From IMG/VR virus record IMGVR_UViG_3300036715_001482, positions 1-42,802 of that record: DNA of 42,802 bases, one strand, 5' to 3'. The number at the start of each line of letters is the position of its first letter. Positions within the stretch are counted from its first letter, which is position 1. Below, piece after piece: positions 14,222-23,455 of the stretch. The notes below the pieces were generated by a model. It was not told where the DNA came from and ran no database searches. It worked only from the letters and a program-made list of their open reading frames with translations. The DNA is from a virus. The translations under genes and the position numbers were made by a program.

Positions 14222-14253
14222 TTACCATCGTGTAACGCCACTAGGAGATTCAA

Positions 14254-15393
14254 ATGGCTAATGCAGTACGCTTTCCTCGGGGACTCACTACCTTTCCCCC
14301 TCGTTCCGTCATGGCGACGTATCCTATCGCTACGTCCCCTTCTCAGATTGTCCTCACCGAGGACTTCATCCCTTATCGGGCTGGTGACTACACCGTAAGT
14401 CAGACTAACGGCACCGCTGCAAGTTTTGGCTTCCCCGGCGGGATGCTCAAGCTTTCTACAGCCGGCTCAACCGCTGCGGATGTGATTTCACTCCAGCGCT
14501 TGGGGGCCGCTTTCCAGGCACTTCCGCTCAATCAAATCTGGTGCAATACGAAGCTAGCCTACCCCGCGACGGTCGGCAATGCTAACGACACGAATATTTA
14601 TGCAGGCTTGTTTGATAACGCCGTTCCCTCCTCCGCATCTAACGGCATTTACTTCATCAAGCCCGCCGGTGGAACTGCCGTCCACTTTGTTATCAAGAAG
14701 GCTGGCACCACCACCACCTTCCAGAACATTGCCGATCTAGCACGGCCCAGCGGTCTCTACGGGGACACAAACAGTATCGCAGGCACTCTCTCGGCCACTG
14801 TCGCGGGTAACGTCTTTACAGCTGTCACGGTTGCCACTCCGGGTGCGGGTTATCAGGCCAGCCCGCTGGTGCTCTCGACCTCGACTTCCGGCAGTGCGGG
14901 CAATGTTCCGATCCTCGTCGGGATAGGCTCTACCGCAAACAGTAACCCCGCTGTTCCAATCGGTACTTCGGGACTATCCTACGGTTCTCTCTACGCACCT
15001 TTCGTCAGTGTGCCTGGCTCTGGCTACACTAACGCTGGCCCAGTTACCACCTACCTAGAGGTTGAGCCCCTCATTGACCTGGCTTTCTACTACAACGGAA
15101 AAGATACGCTCTACGCTGGGGTTAATGGTCGACAGGTTCTAAGCATTGGCGCGAGTGGTGTTGTGGGTGTAGCAGCCGGCGCGACGGTCAACGTCGCCAC
15201 GGGTATCTCCCCCGCCTATCTATCCGCAACCCAGCTCACAACTTCTGTTGCCCCAGTCCAGCCGAGTATCGGAAGTGCCTTTAACCTACTTCCCCTGCTT
15301 CCGCTGACATACGGGGTCAGCGTTGCCAACACCACTGCTAATGCTCGAGCCTTGTACCTGAACGAGTATTCTGTCGGCGTGGAGCTCAACTAA
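14254..15393 (+). CDS. Virion structural protein, beta-rich, 379 aa
   Basis: Ser/Thr/Gly/Ala-rich, predicted all-beta, with a segment of repeated short strands (FTAVTVATPGAGYQASPLVL; VPGSGYTNAGPVTTYLEV) resembling the GxGYxxxPxV repeats in phage fibre proteins. Ribosome site ACTAGGAG at 14240. It follows the capsid gene, so it could be a head fibre, decoration or tail-fibre part. No catalytic motif is visible. Confidence 0.6.
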   Translation: MANAVRFPRGLTTFPPRSVMATYPIATSPSQIVLTEDFIPYRAGDYTVSQTNGTAASFGFPGGMLKLSTAGSTAADVISLQRLGAAFQALPLNQIWCNTKLAYPATVGNANDTNIYAGLFDNAVPSSASNGIYFIKPAGGTAVHFVIKKAGTTTTFQNIADLARPSGLYGDTNSIAGTLSATVAGNVFTAVTVATPGAGYQASPLVLSTSTSGSAGNVPILVGIGSTANSNPAVPIGTSGLSYGSLYAPFVSVPGSGYTNAGPVTTYLEVEPLIDLAFYYNGKDTLYAGVNGRQVLSIGASGVVGVAAGATVNVATGISPAYLSATQLTTSVAPVQPSIGSAFNLLPLLPLTYGVSVANTTANARALYLNEYSVGVELN

Positions 15394-15394
15394 C

Positions 15395-15736
15395 ATGCTA
15401 CTTGCCCATGCCGGAACTCGGGACGGCCATAAGAATGTGGTGGCTATGGCCTCTGGCAGAGGCCCGGGCAAAGTGCAGCTCACTGACCTTGCGAAACTTG
15501 AGCCGAGGCCCCTTGCGCTGCGGTTTGAGTCCGTCACCTTCTCGGTTGAGGCGGGGACAAAGGTTATCCTGCAGTGGGCGAACGGCTTTCCCCTTATGCC
15601 GCTGGAGGGCAGGGGGATGTTGAGTGTTGAAGCCTTTGAAGGTCTCAAGGGCGAGGAGGGCCAAGACCTTATCGCGATTGTCGATGGTAAGGGCTTGGTC
15701 TTTCTCGCGCTGGACCTCACGAAACTAGGAGTATAG
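15395..15736 (+). CDS. Small structural protein, 113 aa
   Basis: Unrecognised, predicted beta-rich (LRFESVTFSVEAGTKVILQW). It starts one base after the stop of the previous gene, with GGAG 10 bases upstream. Placement in the run of structural genes suggests a virion part. Confidence 0.55.
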   Translation: MLLAHAGTRDGHKNVVAMASGRGPGKVQLTDLAKLEPRPLALRFESVTFSVEAGTKVILQWANGFPLMPLEGRGMLSVEAFEGLKGEEGQDLIAIVDGKGLVFLALDLTKLGV

Positions 15737-15737
15737 C

Positions 15738-16385
15738 ATGGCTGGAAATGTTGTTAAGATTTACAGCGGGGAGTCTCCGAAATACTTTAACTTCGGAACT
15801 CCTACGCTTCCCGCACTCACCACTCTGGTCAATGGTAATAGTCAGCCATTGTTTAAGGAGAGCCCGTTCGCTACGCTTCAGGCTATCTTGAACTCCGCTA
15901 TCGGCAATGCGGTAACAGCTACTGTCACCGTTCAGGGAACAAACGATTACTACAGCGGCTCTGGTATGCAGATCGGGGGGATCGCAACCTCCAACAGCTC
16001 CGCCACTATTACCAGTGCCTCGGGAAACTTTGGGGGCGGCGTGGCGCAGAACCAAGAGATAGCCCCTATCCCGGTTGTGGTCGGGATGCTGGTCAGCGGT
16101 CCTGGTGTTCCGGCGGGAACGACTGTCCAGACTGTTACAAGCAACACGTCGATTGTTCTGAGCCAGAACTGCACCGCAACCTCTCTTAACACCGGACTGG
16201 TGTTTTTTGCCAATAACTGGTGTGCAACTGCCCTTGGTGTGATTACTCTCTCCGGCACGACCGCGCAGGCAACCCCATCCTTCTCTGATGGTTTTACCAC
16301 CCAGTCTACCTGGCGTTACCTTCGGGCAGTGGTCAGCAACGTGACTGGCACCGGAGCGGCGGTTCAAGTGCTGCTAGGAGTCTGA
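15738..16385 (+). CDS. Virion structural protein, beta-rich, 215 aa
   Basis: Gly/Ser/Thr/Asn-rich with repeated strands (ATVTVQGTNDYYSGSGMQIG; GMLVSGPGVPAGTTVQTVTS). The last is a turn-rich motif found in fibre and adhesin proteins. Strong ribosome site CTAGGAG 6 bases upstream. Likely a fibre or decoration subunit; family not named. Confidence 0.55.
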   Translation: MAGNVVKIYSGESPKYFNFGTPTLPALTTLVNGNSQPLFKESPFATLQAILNSAIGNAVTATVTVQGTNDYYSGSGMQIGGIATSNSSATITSASGNFGGGVAQNQEIAPIPVVVGMLVSGPGVPAGTTVQTVTSNTSIVLSQNCTATSLNTGLVFFANNWCATALGVITLSGTTAQATPSFSDGFTTQSTWRYLRAVVSNVTGTGAAVQVLLGV

Positions 16386-16386
16386 T

Positions 16387-17133
16387 ATGGGTATTTTTAC
16401 TAATCCGAGTGTCAGTGGCGTTTTAGCGGCGCAGGGGCAAGTTCCGCAGATCCTCGCCCAATCCGCCATACCAGTCGGCATTGCACAAAGCGGAACAGTC
16501 GCCACAAACGGAACGATCACATTCACTAATGCGCTGCCGGCGGCCTACGCAGGAATCTGGCTGTATTTCCCAGCTACCGCGATGGCGGATGGCCTGGCGG
16601 GATTTCGCTGGTGTACGAGCGTTGCAGCCAGCACGACCAATTTCCAGGTAACGACTGCCTACCTTGCGGCGATGAGCATCCCGGCTATCCCAACGGGATA
16701 CAGTAATGGCGTTGGCAGCAACTCGGCCTATACCGGGAGTACGGCAGAAATTACGCTGTCGAATGTCACCGTTCCTGGCGGTATGATGGGGCCGAACGGG
16801 AGGCTCAGAATCCGCCGAAAAGGTACGGCAAACAATACAGCAGGAGCCAAAATCTCGGGTACAAGATTCGGCGGAACTCAGTTCTTTTCAGCAGGGATGG
16901 CGAACTATCTTTCCTATACGCACGATGTAGAGATTTTCAACGCAGGCGTTACCAATGTTCAGGTCGGCTCACCGACTAACGTGGGTGTGGACTGGAACGT
17001 TAGTACGCAACCTTACAGTAGGAGCGCGATAGACACCAGTATTGCACAGACGATTGCACTAAACTATCAACTCGCGACGGCAACCGACTATGCCATTTCG
17101 GAAGCCTTCTCCATTGAAGTCCTCCCCGGCTAA
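16387..17133 (+). CDS. Virion structural protein, beta-rich, 248 aa
   Basis: Preceded by CTAGGAGTC. The sequence is almost all beta and turn residues. The pattern from SSVAASTTNFQVTT-like to VTVPGGMMGPNGRLRIRRKG and SYTHDVEIFNAGVTNVQV is typical of jelly-roll-like phage surface domains. Probably part of the same fibre or baseplate-like assembly as its neighbours; the receptor, if any, is unknown. Confidence 0.55.
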   Translation: MGIFTNPSVSGVLAAQGQVPQILAQSAIPVGIAQSGTVATNGTITFTNALPAAYAGIWLYFPATAMADGLAGFRWCTSVAASTTNFQVTTAYLAAMSIPAIPTGYSNGVGSNSAYTGSTAEITLSNVTVPGGMMGPNGRLRIRRKGTANNTAGAKISGTRFGGTQFFSAGMANYLSYTHDVEIFNAGVTNVQVGSPTNVGVDWNVSTQPYSRSAIDTSIAQTIALNYQLATATDYAISEAFSIEVLPG

Positions 17134-17142
17134 GGAGCCGCC

Positions 17143-17457
17143 ATGACCATCCAACACTTCCCCGCCACACTTGCCGGAGAGACTGCCGCGCTGGCTGTCG
17201 CTGACCCCAAGAATGTCACCTTCAGCAATGGATTCATCGTTGCCACTGGTAGCGATTACGTTGCACCACCAGCGCCTTCTGCTGATGACCTCGACCGCGC
17301 GGCCGCGCGAGCTCACGTCAAACTCACCGCGCTCAAAGCCATGACCCCTGCGCAGGTACAAACTTGGGTTGCGGCAAACGTCACTACGCTCGCCCAGGCC
17401 CAGGACGCCATTGCTACGCTTGCCATTGCTGTCGGAATTCTTTCCCGCTCCTTGTGA
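17143..17457 (+). CDS. Small virion-region protein, 104 aa
   Basis: Ribosome site TAAGGAG 6 bases upstream. The first half is beta-like and the second half helical (LTALKAMTPAQVQTWVAANV, then AQAQDAIATLAIAVGILSRSL). The helical part resembles tail-fibre-associated proteins that end in an Ala-rich helix. Its stop overlaps the next start (TGATGA). Family unknown. Confidence 0.55.
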   Translation: MTIQHFPATLAGETAALAVADPKNVTFSNGFIVATGSDYVAPPAPSADDLDRAAARAHVKLTALKAMTPAQVQTWVAANVTTLAQAQDAIATLAIAVGILSRSL

Positions 17458-17756
17458 TGAGTGGCGCTGACTTCCTCTCCCTCGGCGACTGGAATGCCGT
17501 ATGCTTTCGCTGCGGTAAGAAGGCCAAGGCCTCCACTCTGCGCCGAGAGTGGGAGGGTTTCTACGTCTGCGAGAGCTGCTGGGAGCCGCGCCATCCGCAG
17601 GAGTTTGTGCGTGGGGTACAAGACGTTCAGACGGTTCCGTGGAGTCAGCCAGAAAACTGGACTGCAATTCCCCTTCCAGGGCTGGCGTGTTTCTTTCATA
17701 TCAGTATTGCAGGGCTTGCTTTAGCGGGCTGTGCCTATGCCGGGGTAGTTCTTTAA
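17457..17756 (+). CDS. Zinc-ribbon protein with C-terminal membrane segment, 99 aa
   Basis: Start at 17457 overlaps the previous stop; a longer frame from 17364 is rejected. Two CxxC pairs (C16-C19 in CFRCG, C38-C41 in CESCW) form a zinc ribbon, followed by the motif WEPRHPQEFVRGVQD, which I recall as a conserved phage zinc protein found among tail genes. Residues about 72-98 (PGLACFFHISIAGLALAG) are hydrophobic enough for one membrane segment. This tail is not usual in the family as I know it and might help inner-membrane contact. Confidence 0.65.
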   Translation: MSGADFLSLGDWNAVCFRCGKKAKASTLRREWEGFYVCESCWEPRHPQEFVRGVQDVQTVPWSQPENWTAIPLPGLACFFHISIAGLALAGCAYAGVVL

Positions 17757-17765
17757 GAGGCCCAT

Positions 17766-18881
17766 ATGACAAGTACCGTTTTTGTAGATCAAGTAACTCC
17801 TATTGTCGCCAGTTGGCTAAACGACGTAAACGCCGGGGTGTACACGACACTCCCGCTGAAAGCTGCGGCGGGGGCTAATGCCGATATTACCAGTCTGGCG
17901 GCGCTGGCGAGCCTGAATGGCGGGCCGCTCGCCGGCTTCAGGAATCGTCTGCGCAACGGCGGGATGCAGATAGCGCAGCGGGGCGTGTCGGCTAATGATG
18001 TGAATGGATACTTCGTTGACGGCTGGTACACAAGCCGAACCGGCAGCGTTAACCATATGAACGTGCAGGTCGCTACTGGCTTTTTCGGGATTAACAAGTT
18101 TGGGATGAAAATTTCCCGAACTGCTGGTGATACGCAAACAAACGCGCTCAATCTGTACCAGCCCATCGAGCAGACAATCTCGCAGAGCTTGTCAAACGGT
18201 AACGCGACGCTATCCTTCATCCTTGGGACTGGCGGGAATATCAGTTCGCTGACCGGGCACTCGGTTAATGTTTATTACCAGACCAGCCTAACAGATCAGG
18301 GTGTTGGCGGAACCTGGACCGCAATCGGTGCGCAGACGTTCTCCGTCACTGCGAATACAAGCTATGGCGCGCGACAGGGGTACACCTTCGCAATCCCGCC
18401 GAACGCCACGCAGTTAATGGTACAGATCAGTTTCGCCGTCACCGGCACTGCGGGGGCTGATGAAAGTTTCTATATCACAGAAATCCAGCTTGAGCCTGGC
18501 TCAGTCGCCACGCCTTTCGAGCGCCGTCCGATTGGAACCGAGCTTGCACTGTGCCAGAGGTACTTTGAGAAGTCCTACAACCAAGCGGATGCCCCTGGAA
18601 CTGCGGGCTATCTAACACACGGCGGCGTTTTCTATGCTTTAGACACCGCCAGCGCAATCGGCAACACGCAGTTCAGCGTCCTGAAGCGGACGACTCCGAC
18701 TGTGGTTATTTACCAGCCAGTCACGGGGGCTTCTGGCAATGCGCGAGATAACTCGGGAGGTGGTGCGTCGGTCCCAATGACAGTTGCGGATATTAGCCAG
18801 GTTGGCTTCAACCGACTGACCGGGACGCTAACAGCGGGTCATCAATTTTCAGCAATGTGGACAGCTAACGCGGAGCTCTAA
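17766..18881 (+). CDS. Tail fibre / receptor-binding protein
   Basis: 371 residues. The N-terminal part (VTPIVASWLNDVNAGVYTTL) is a common virion-attachment opening, followed by FRNRLRNGGMQIAQRG and a sugar-binding-like beta domain. Its end is marked by ITEIQLEPGSVATPFERRPI and ELALCQRYFEKSY, a signature of phage fibre carbohydrate-binding modules. Role: host-surface recognition. A short C-terminal domain follows (from about 290) and is the most likely host-range part. Confidence 0.75.
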   Translation: MTSTVFVDQVTPIVASWLNDVNAGVYTTLPLKAAAGANADITSLAALASLNGGPLAGFRNRLRNGGMQIAQRGVSANDVNGYFVDGWYTSRTGSVNHMNVQVATGFFGINKFGMKISRTAGDTQTNALNLYQPIEQTISQSLSNGNATLSFILGTGGNISSLTGHSVNVYYQTSLTDQGVGGTWTAIGAQTFSVTANTSYGARQGYTFAIPPNATQLMVQISFAVTGTAGADESFYITEIQLEPGSVATPFERRPIGTELALCQRYFEKSYNQADAPGTAGYLTHGGVFYALDTASAIGNTQFSVLKRTTPTVVIYQPVTGASGNARDNSGGGASVPMTVADISQVGFNRLTGTLTAGHQFSAMWTANAEL

Positions 18882-18884
18882 GCC

Positions 18885-19241
18885 ATGTACAAACTTACCC
18901 AGCAAAGTGACTCCGTTACTCGTTCCTCCGACAACGCCTGCATCCCGTTCGCGGAGGGTAACTCCGACTACGCCGCCTACCAGGCGTGGCTTGCGGCGGG
19001 AAATGTCCCCGTACCCTACACTCCCACGCAGGCCGAGCTCGACGCTGCTGCGCAACATCTTCAAGATCAGACCGACCTTGACGACGTGAAGGGGCTTCCC
19101 TTCATAACCTTTTTGGTAAATCACCGCCCAGCTCAGATAGCAACTCGTATCACAGCTGATCTGGCATCTGACGGAGTCGAGGCCGTAATAACACGCATTG
19201 CCAAAGCACTTTCTATTCTGGCCAAATCCACTTTTCGCTGA
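18885..19241 (+). CDS. Hypothetical protein after the fibre gene, 118 aa
   Basis: Begins MYKLTQQSDSVTRSSDNACI and contains YAAYQAWLAAGNVPVPYTPT, which matches short phage proteins that sit after tail-fibre genes (fibre-associated or assembly type). The second half is helical. It starts 3 bases after the fibre stop. A fibre-assembly or attachment role is plausible. Confidence 0.55.
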   Translation: MYKLTQQSDSVTRSSDNACIPFAEGNSDYAAYQAWLAAGNVPVPYTPTQAELDAAAQHLQDQTDLDDVKGLPFITFLVNHRPAQIATRITADLASDGVEAVITRIAKALSILAKSTFR

Positions 19242-19250
19242 AAGGCTTTT

Positions 19251-19517
19251 ATGTTTCAGGATGCCGAGGTCACTATCATCCTATGGGTTCTCGGAGGGCT
19301 GTTGTGTGTTATAGCGGCTCTTCTCGCATGGGGTGTTCATCAAATGCAGAATCAAGTTGCCGAGATTTCAGAGCGCCTGTCGCAAATTAACAGAACGCTC
19401 GGCGGGATTGAACGAGACTTGCGCGGGGAACTCGCCGGGCTGGATCGCAGGGTATCGCAACTCTATACAGCGGTTCGCTCGCTTCACCCCGACTACCATG
19501 GACTGGACGGACAATGA
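19251..19517 (+). CDS. Membrane-anchored coiled-coil protein, 88 aa
   Basis: One strong membrane segment (residues about 8-29, TIILWVLGGLLCVIAALLAW) followed by a heptad-type coiled coil (VAEISERLSQINRTLGGIER). This layout resembles phage holin-like or inner-membrane proteins, but the gene is far from the lysis cluster. It overlaps the next gene by 4 bases. Function unknown. Confidence 0.55.
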   Translation: MFQDAEVTIILWVLGGLLCVIAALLAWGVHQMQNQVAEISERLSQINRTLGGIERDLRGELAGLDRRVSQLYTAVRSLHPDYHGLDGQ

Positions 19518-20221
19518 CAACGCCAGCAACCTTTAACAGCGCCTATCGCCTCATAGCAATGGCGATGCAGAATGCAGGGAAACTCCAGGAGGGCGATGAG
19601 CCGAACTCGGAGCAGCTTGCCTCTGGCATGAACCGTCTTAACGATCTGATCAATATCTGGCAGACCAGCGGTCTTAAGCTCTGGCAGACAGTCGATCTTC
19701 CGGTCACTCTTACAGCTGGACTCGCCTGCTACACTGGCGCGAGTCTCGGGGCGGTGCGCAACCTTCGCGTGCTACAGGCTTACTACCTAGACGCCAGCGG
19801 GGTCAGAAGGCCGCTTCTCCCCCTTTCCTGGGACGAGTACAATAGGCTTTCTGCTCCGGGTGATCAAGGCCCAATCAATTCATACTTTGTCGATAAACAG
19901 TTAGCTCAGCTCCGAGTGTGCTTTTGGCTTACGCCAGATGCGACAGCCGCGACTGGAACCGCGCATCTCATCGCGCAGCAGCAAATTCCCAATGTCTCTG
20001 GCCTTCTTGACACGATCAACTTCCCGTCGGAGTGGTTCCTTGCCCTGCAGTGGGGGCTTGCCGCAGAGATATGCACCGGGCAACCTGACAGCATTATCAA
20101 CCGGTGCGAGACAAAAGCTCTAACCTATAAACTCGGCCTTGAGTCTTGGGACGTAGAGGACGCTTCAACCTCCTTTTCCCCTGATCAGAGAAGCGGACAA
20201 CTCGCTGGAGGCTTTAGATAA
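19514..20221 (+). CDS. P22 gp4-like tail accessory factor (portal-tail joint)
   Basis: 235 residues. Begins TFNSAYRLIAMAMQNAGKLQ and has NSEQLASGMNRLNDLINIWQ, the helical core of the P22 gp4 family that binds the portal after packaging and extends the DNA channel. The middle holds a typical WDEYNRLS and a FPSEWFLALQWGLAAEIC helix. It lies directly before the gp10-like gene (1-base overlap), as in P22. Confidence 0.8.
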   Translation: MTTPATFNSAYRLIAMAMQNAGKLQEGDEPNSEQLASGMNRLNDLINIWQTSGLKLWQTVDLPVTLTAGLACYTGASLGAVRNLRVLQAYYLDASGVRRPLLPLSWDEYNRLSAPGDQGPINSYFVDKQLAQLRVCFWLTPDATAATGTAHLIAQQQIPNVSGLLDTINFPSEWFLALQWGLAAEICTGQPDSIINRCETKALTYKLGLESWDVEDASTSFSPDQRSGQLAGGFR

Positions 20222-21609
20222 TGGCTGATGCTGGGCTACTTCCTCAGAGACTTCCTCTCGTCATTGTTCCGGGCAATCGAGACACTACAGCTGGAAAAGA
20301 TGCGAAGCTGGTTAATGGCTACGTAGAGAAAGTCGACGAGTCTTCTTTCCAGCTTTACAAGCGCCCAGGGTATGTCTCGACAGGCATTAGTCACGGGGCA
20401 GGCGCTGCCGCAGGTCTGTATAACTGGAAAGGAGATTTGTACGGAGTCTGGGGAACGGCGCTGTACAAAAACGGGAGTGTAATCGGGACTGTTGATTCTT
20501 CCAACGGAAGATACCAGTTCAACCAAACTGCCGGTCTTAACATCAGCGTAGATCGTCTCTATCTCTCGAACGGTGTTCACGGCTACACCTGGGATGGCAC
20601 AACCTTCGCGCAGATTATAGACGCGAATTACCCAGCCACCACGGTTAAGGGCAGTGCTTATCTCGACGGCACTCTCTACGTGATGGACGCGACAGGAGCT
20701 ATTTGGGGCTCCTCCCTCAACAACCCGACGACTTGGTCAGCTCTCAATAAGATTGTTGCGCAGATTGAGCCTGATTTGGGCGTAACAATTTCCAAGCAGC
20801 TTATCTACGTTGTGGCCTTCAAGCAGTGGTCTGTCGAGTTCTTCTACGACGCAGCAGCATCTTCCGGGAGCCCGCTCTTACCAGTTCCAGCTTCGCGACT
20901 TAACTATGGTTGTGCAAGCGCAGGCACCCTCGCGGAGTTCGATGGCACCCTAATCTGGGTGGCAACAAATCGCGTTGGAGGGAGGCAAGTCGTCTCTGTC
21001 ACTGATATGCGGGCTAAGCCTGTGTCCAGCAAACCCGTAGAAAGACTTCTTAACTCCGCCGATCTCACCGGAGCTTTAGCCTCCGTCTACAAGGGGATGG
21101 GACATGAGTTCTACATTCTGACAATGCCGTCCGCAAACCTAACTCTAGTCTACGACATGGGCGAGGGAGCGTGGGCTCAGTGGACAACGGCTGCCGGCGA
21201 CTATGTCCCCTTGGTGGATACGGCCACCCTCGGGGCAACTACAGTCGGGCAGACCTCTACCAGCTCCCTTACTTACACCATGAGCACTGATTATCCAACT
21301 GACGACGGAATTGTTTTTCCCGTTGATCTGGTTACTCCCAATTTCGACGGAGGGACGCGCCAGTTAAAGCTTCTTACCTCGATGGAGTTCTCGGCTGACC
21401 AGACTCCCGGGAGTCTACTCCAGGTCAGAGTCTCGGATGACGACTACCAGACCTGGACAAACTTCCGCCCCGTCAACCTGGGGCTTAAGCGTCCAATGCT
21501 CTGGGATTGTGGGAGTTTTCGCCGACGGGCTTTTCACTTTCGGCATCAGTGCCCAGTGCCTCTGCGCATTCAGTCAGTTGATCTTCAACTTGTTCCGGGC
21601 TCGCTATGA
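20221..21609 (+). CDS. P22 gp10-like tail hub / DNA stabilisation protein
   Basis: 462 residues. Begins with the family pattern LPQRLPLVIVPGNRDTTAGK, followed by LVNGYVEK and a beta-propeller-like middle (YQFNQTAGLNISVDRLYLSN; GYTWDGTTFAQI). In P22, gp10 closes the tail below gp4 and carries the tail needle. The order gp4-gp10-small fibre-like protein here is that of a P22-type tail machine. Confidence 0.8.
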   Translation: MADAGLLPQRLPLVIVPGNRDTTAGKDAKLVNGYVEKVDESSFQLYKRPGYVSTGISHGAGAAAGLYNWKGDLYGVWGTALYKNGSVIGTVDSSNGRYQFNQTAGLNISVDRLYLSNGVHGYTWDGTTFAQIIDANYPATTVKGSAYLDGTLYVMDATGAIWGSSLNNPTTWSALNKIVAQIEPDLGVTISKQLIYVVAFKQWSVEFFYDAAASSGSPLLPVPASRLNYGCASAGTLAEFDGTLIWVATNRVGGRQVVSVTDMRAKPVSSKPVERLLNSADLTGALASVYKGMGHEFYILTMPSANLTLVYDMGEGAWAQWTTAAGDYVPLVDTATLGATTVGQTSTSSLTYTMSTDYPTDDGIVFPVDLVTPNFDGGTRQLKLLTSMEFSADQTPGSLLQVRVSDDDYQTWTNFRPVNLGLKRPMLWDCGSFRRRAFHFRHQCPVPLRIQSVDLQLVPGSL

Positions 21610-22118
21610 GCGCTAATATTCCGCCTCCTCCGACCTGGGCAGCTCCAGTTGATCCGTTGACGGGTACTTTTGCGCCAGTCTGGATTCAGTGGTTCCTTAC
21701 GATTGCACAGCTTATTAACCAAGCTGGCGGTTCCTCTGGGGTGCAGCACAATCTACTTTCTGGCTTGCAGGGAGGCGGAGCCAATGAGTTTTACCACTTG
21801 ACGGCTGCGGAGTCTGTCGGGATGGCTGCCCAGTCTCCGGCGAACGTCGCCATCACAGGAGGGTCGATCACTGGCATAACTGACCTAGCAATCGCGGACG
21901 GCGGAACGGCAGCTTCGACGGCGAGCGGAGCTCGGACAAACCTTGGACTTGGCGACGTGGCCGTCCAGTCGGCAGCTGCCGTTAACCTGACGGGAGGGTC
22001 GATCATCGGGCTTACAACCCTCGGCTTTGGCACCTATACAGCAGGTGTGGTAGCCCAGGCTGGTTACATAACCGTAAAGGACTCAGGCGGAACAACAAGA
22101 CGCCTGCTGGTGGGATGA
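21606..22118 (+). CDS. Fibre-like or needle-like tail protein, 170 aa
   Basis: N-terminus Pro-rich (PPPPTWAAPVDPLTG) with a hydrophobic helix (WIQWFLTIAQLI). The rest carries two near-repeats, NVAITGGSITGITDLAIADG and VNLTGGSIIGLTTLGFG, and the fibre motif GGTAASTASGARTNLGLGDV. By position after gp10 it could replace the P22 needle gp26; by sequence it is fibre-like. The role is inferred. Confidence 0.6.
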   Translation: MSANIPPPPTWAAPVDPLTGTFAPVWIQWFLTIAQLINQAGGSSGVQHNLLSGLQGGGANEFYHLTAAESVGMAAQSPANVAITGGSITGITDLAIADGGTAASTASGARTNLGLGDVAVQSAAAVNLTGGSIIGLTTLGFGTYTAGVVAQAGYITVKDSGGTTRRLLVG

Positions 22119-22573
22119 TGAAAATTTATCTGGAAACCTGGGCGAGCCTGCGAAAAGATTGCGAGGAGCTTGCGCAACTTCACTGGGATGAAATAGCCTG
22201 GGATAAAGATAAAGTGCCGCTGGACCCTAACTGGGAACTCTACGCAGCGCTCGAGCACGCTGGTAAGCTCGTCTGCGTGACGGCGCGCGAAGACAGCAAG
22301 CTCTGGGGTTATTCGGTGTTCATCGTGCAGGGGGCTTTGCACTATCGCACAACTCTCACGGCGATTAACGATGTTCTTTTTCTGCACCCGGACAAACGCC
22401 ACAGTCGAGTTGGACTGAGCCTGATAAATAAGTCAGAGGAGTTTCTTCAAGCAATGGGCGTGCGCAGAGTATTCTGGCATGTCAAGCCAGGCGTGCACGA
22501 CTTCTCCCCGGTGCTGCTGCATAAGGGGTATCGGCTGGATGAGACTGTTTATTCAAAAGTTTTAGGAGACTGA
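22115..22573 (+). CDS. GNAT-family acetyltransferase-like protein
   Basis: 152 residues with GNAT layout: beta strand VIQGALHYRTTLTAINDVLF-type core (VLFLHPDKRHSRVGLSLI gives the acetyl-CoA loop) and a final strand RRVFWHVKPG. The RHSRVGLSL stretch stands where R/Q-x-x-G-x-G/A is expected. Such proteins are common between the tail and ejection genes of podoviruses. The substrate is unknown. Starts within the previous stop (ATGATGA). Confidence 0.7.
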   Translation: MMKIYLETWASLRKDCEELAQLHWDEIAWDKDKVPLDPNWELYAALEHAGKLVCVTAREDSKLWGYSVFIVQGALHYRTTLTAINDVLFLHPDKRHSRVGLSLINKSEEFLQAMGVRRVFWHVKPGVHDFSPVLLHKGYRLDETVYSKVLGD

Positions 22574-22574
22574 C

Positions 22575-23441
22575 ATGGGCGGAATGGTTGCAGTTGTTAC
22601 AGATTTTCTTGCTACTGATGCTGGGGTCGGTGCGATGGTTGGGGCGGGAGTTGGCATAGCATCAGGCGGCGGAATTACAGGAGCGCTGGAGGGCGGGCTT
22701 CTCGGTGGAGTAGGCGGGTCTCTAGTCGGAGCTGCAAGTGGAACTGGCGGCCTAACCTCAGAGGGTATGTTCGCGGCCCAAGAGACCGGGGGTGGCCTGC
22801 TGGCTGAAGACCTAGCCGGCTGGGGCGGTACAGCTAGCCAAGTTGGGCAGGTTGGAAGTGCTGTGGCCGAGGCGGGCTTCGGGGACATGTCAATGCAAAG
22901 CTTCGCCTCAACTGCCCTCGGCGGCGGAGAAGCTTGGCTCGGCGGAGCAGCTGCTGCCTCGGCTGGAGCTGGTGGAGGTCTTGCACAGACCTGGAATACC
23001 TTCAAGGGCACTGGCCTTGGAAAAGCTCTCAGCGTAGGCTCGGACATTAACACACTGATGCAGGCTGAGCAGCTGAAAAAACAGGGTAAGGCTGCGCAAG
23101 CGGCTAGCGATCCGTTCTCTCCCTACCGAGCTCAGTACGCACAGCAGCTTGCGCAGCTCCAGGCGAATCCTGGAAGCATTACCTCACTACCTGGGTACGA
23201 GGCGGGCCAACAAGCTCTCATGCGCGCACTCTCGGCCCGAGGCCTACAGGGCTCCGGGAATGCTATGGTGGAGCTCCAGAAGTATGGACAGGATTTCTAT
23301 ACGCAACAGGTTAATCAACTGTCTAATCTAGCTGGAGCTGGCGCAACCCCGGGAGCTGGGTCTGGCACTGCAATTAACGCCAACATAGTGGCGAACAAAG
23401 CTCAGTCCTCTGCCTTCGCAGACTTTGCCAAGATGTTCTAA
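22575..23441 (+). CDS. DNA ejection / internal virion protein, Gly-rich
   Basis: 288 residues; ribosome site TAGGAGA. The N-terminal third is a low-complexity Gly/Ala stretch with hydrophobic runs (GAMVGAGVGIASGGGITGAL) and could insert in a membrane. The C-terminal part is helical (PYRAQYAQQLAQLQANPGSI; LPGYEAGQQALMRALSARGL). The combination matches gp7/gp20-type ejection proteins of P22-like phages, delivered ahead of DNA. First of three ejection-type genes. Confidence 0.65.
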   Translation: MGGMVAVVTDFLATDAGVGAMVGAGVGIASGGGITGALEGGLLGGVGGSLVGAASGTGGLTSEGMFAAQETGGGLLAEDLAGWGGTASQVGQVGSAVAEAGFGDMSMQSFASTALGGGEAWLGGAAAASAGAGGGLAQTWNTFKGTGLGKALSVGSDINTLMQAEQLKKQGKAAQAASDPFSPYRAQYAQQLAQLQANPGSITSLPGYEAGQQALMRALSARGLQGSGNAMVELQKYGQDFYTQQVNQLSNLAGAGATPGAGSGTAINANIVANKAQSSAFADFAKMF

Positions 23442-23455
23442 AAAGGAGCGATCTG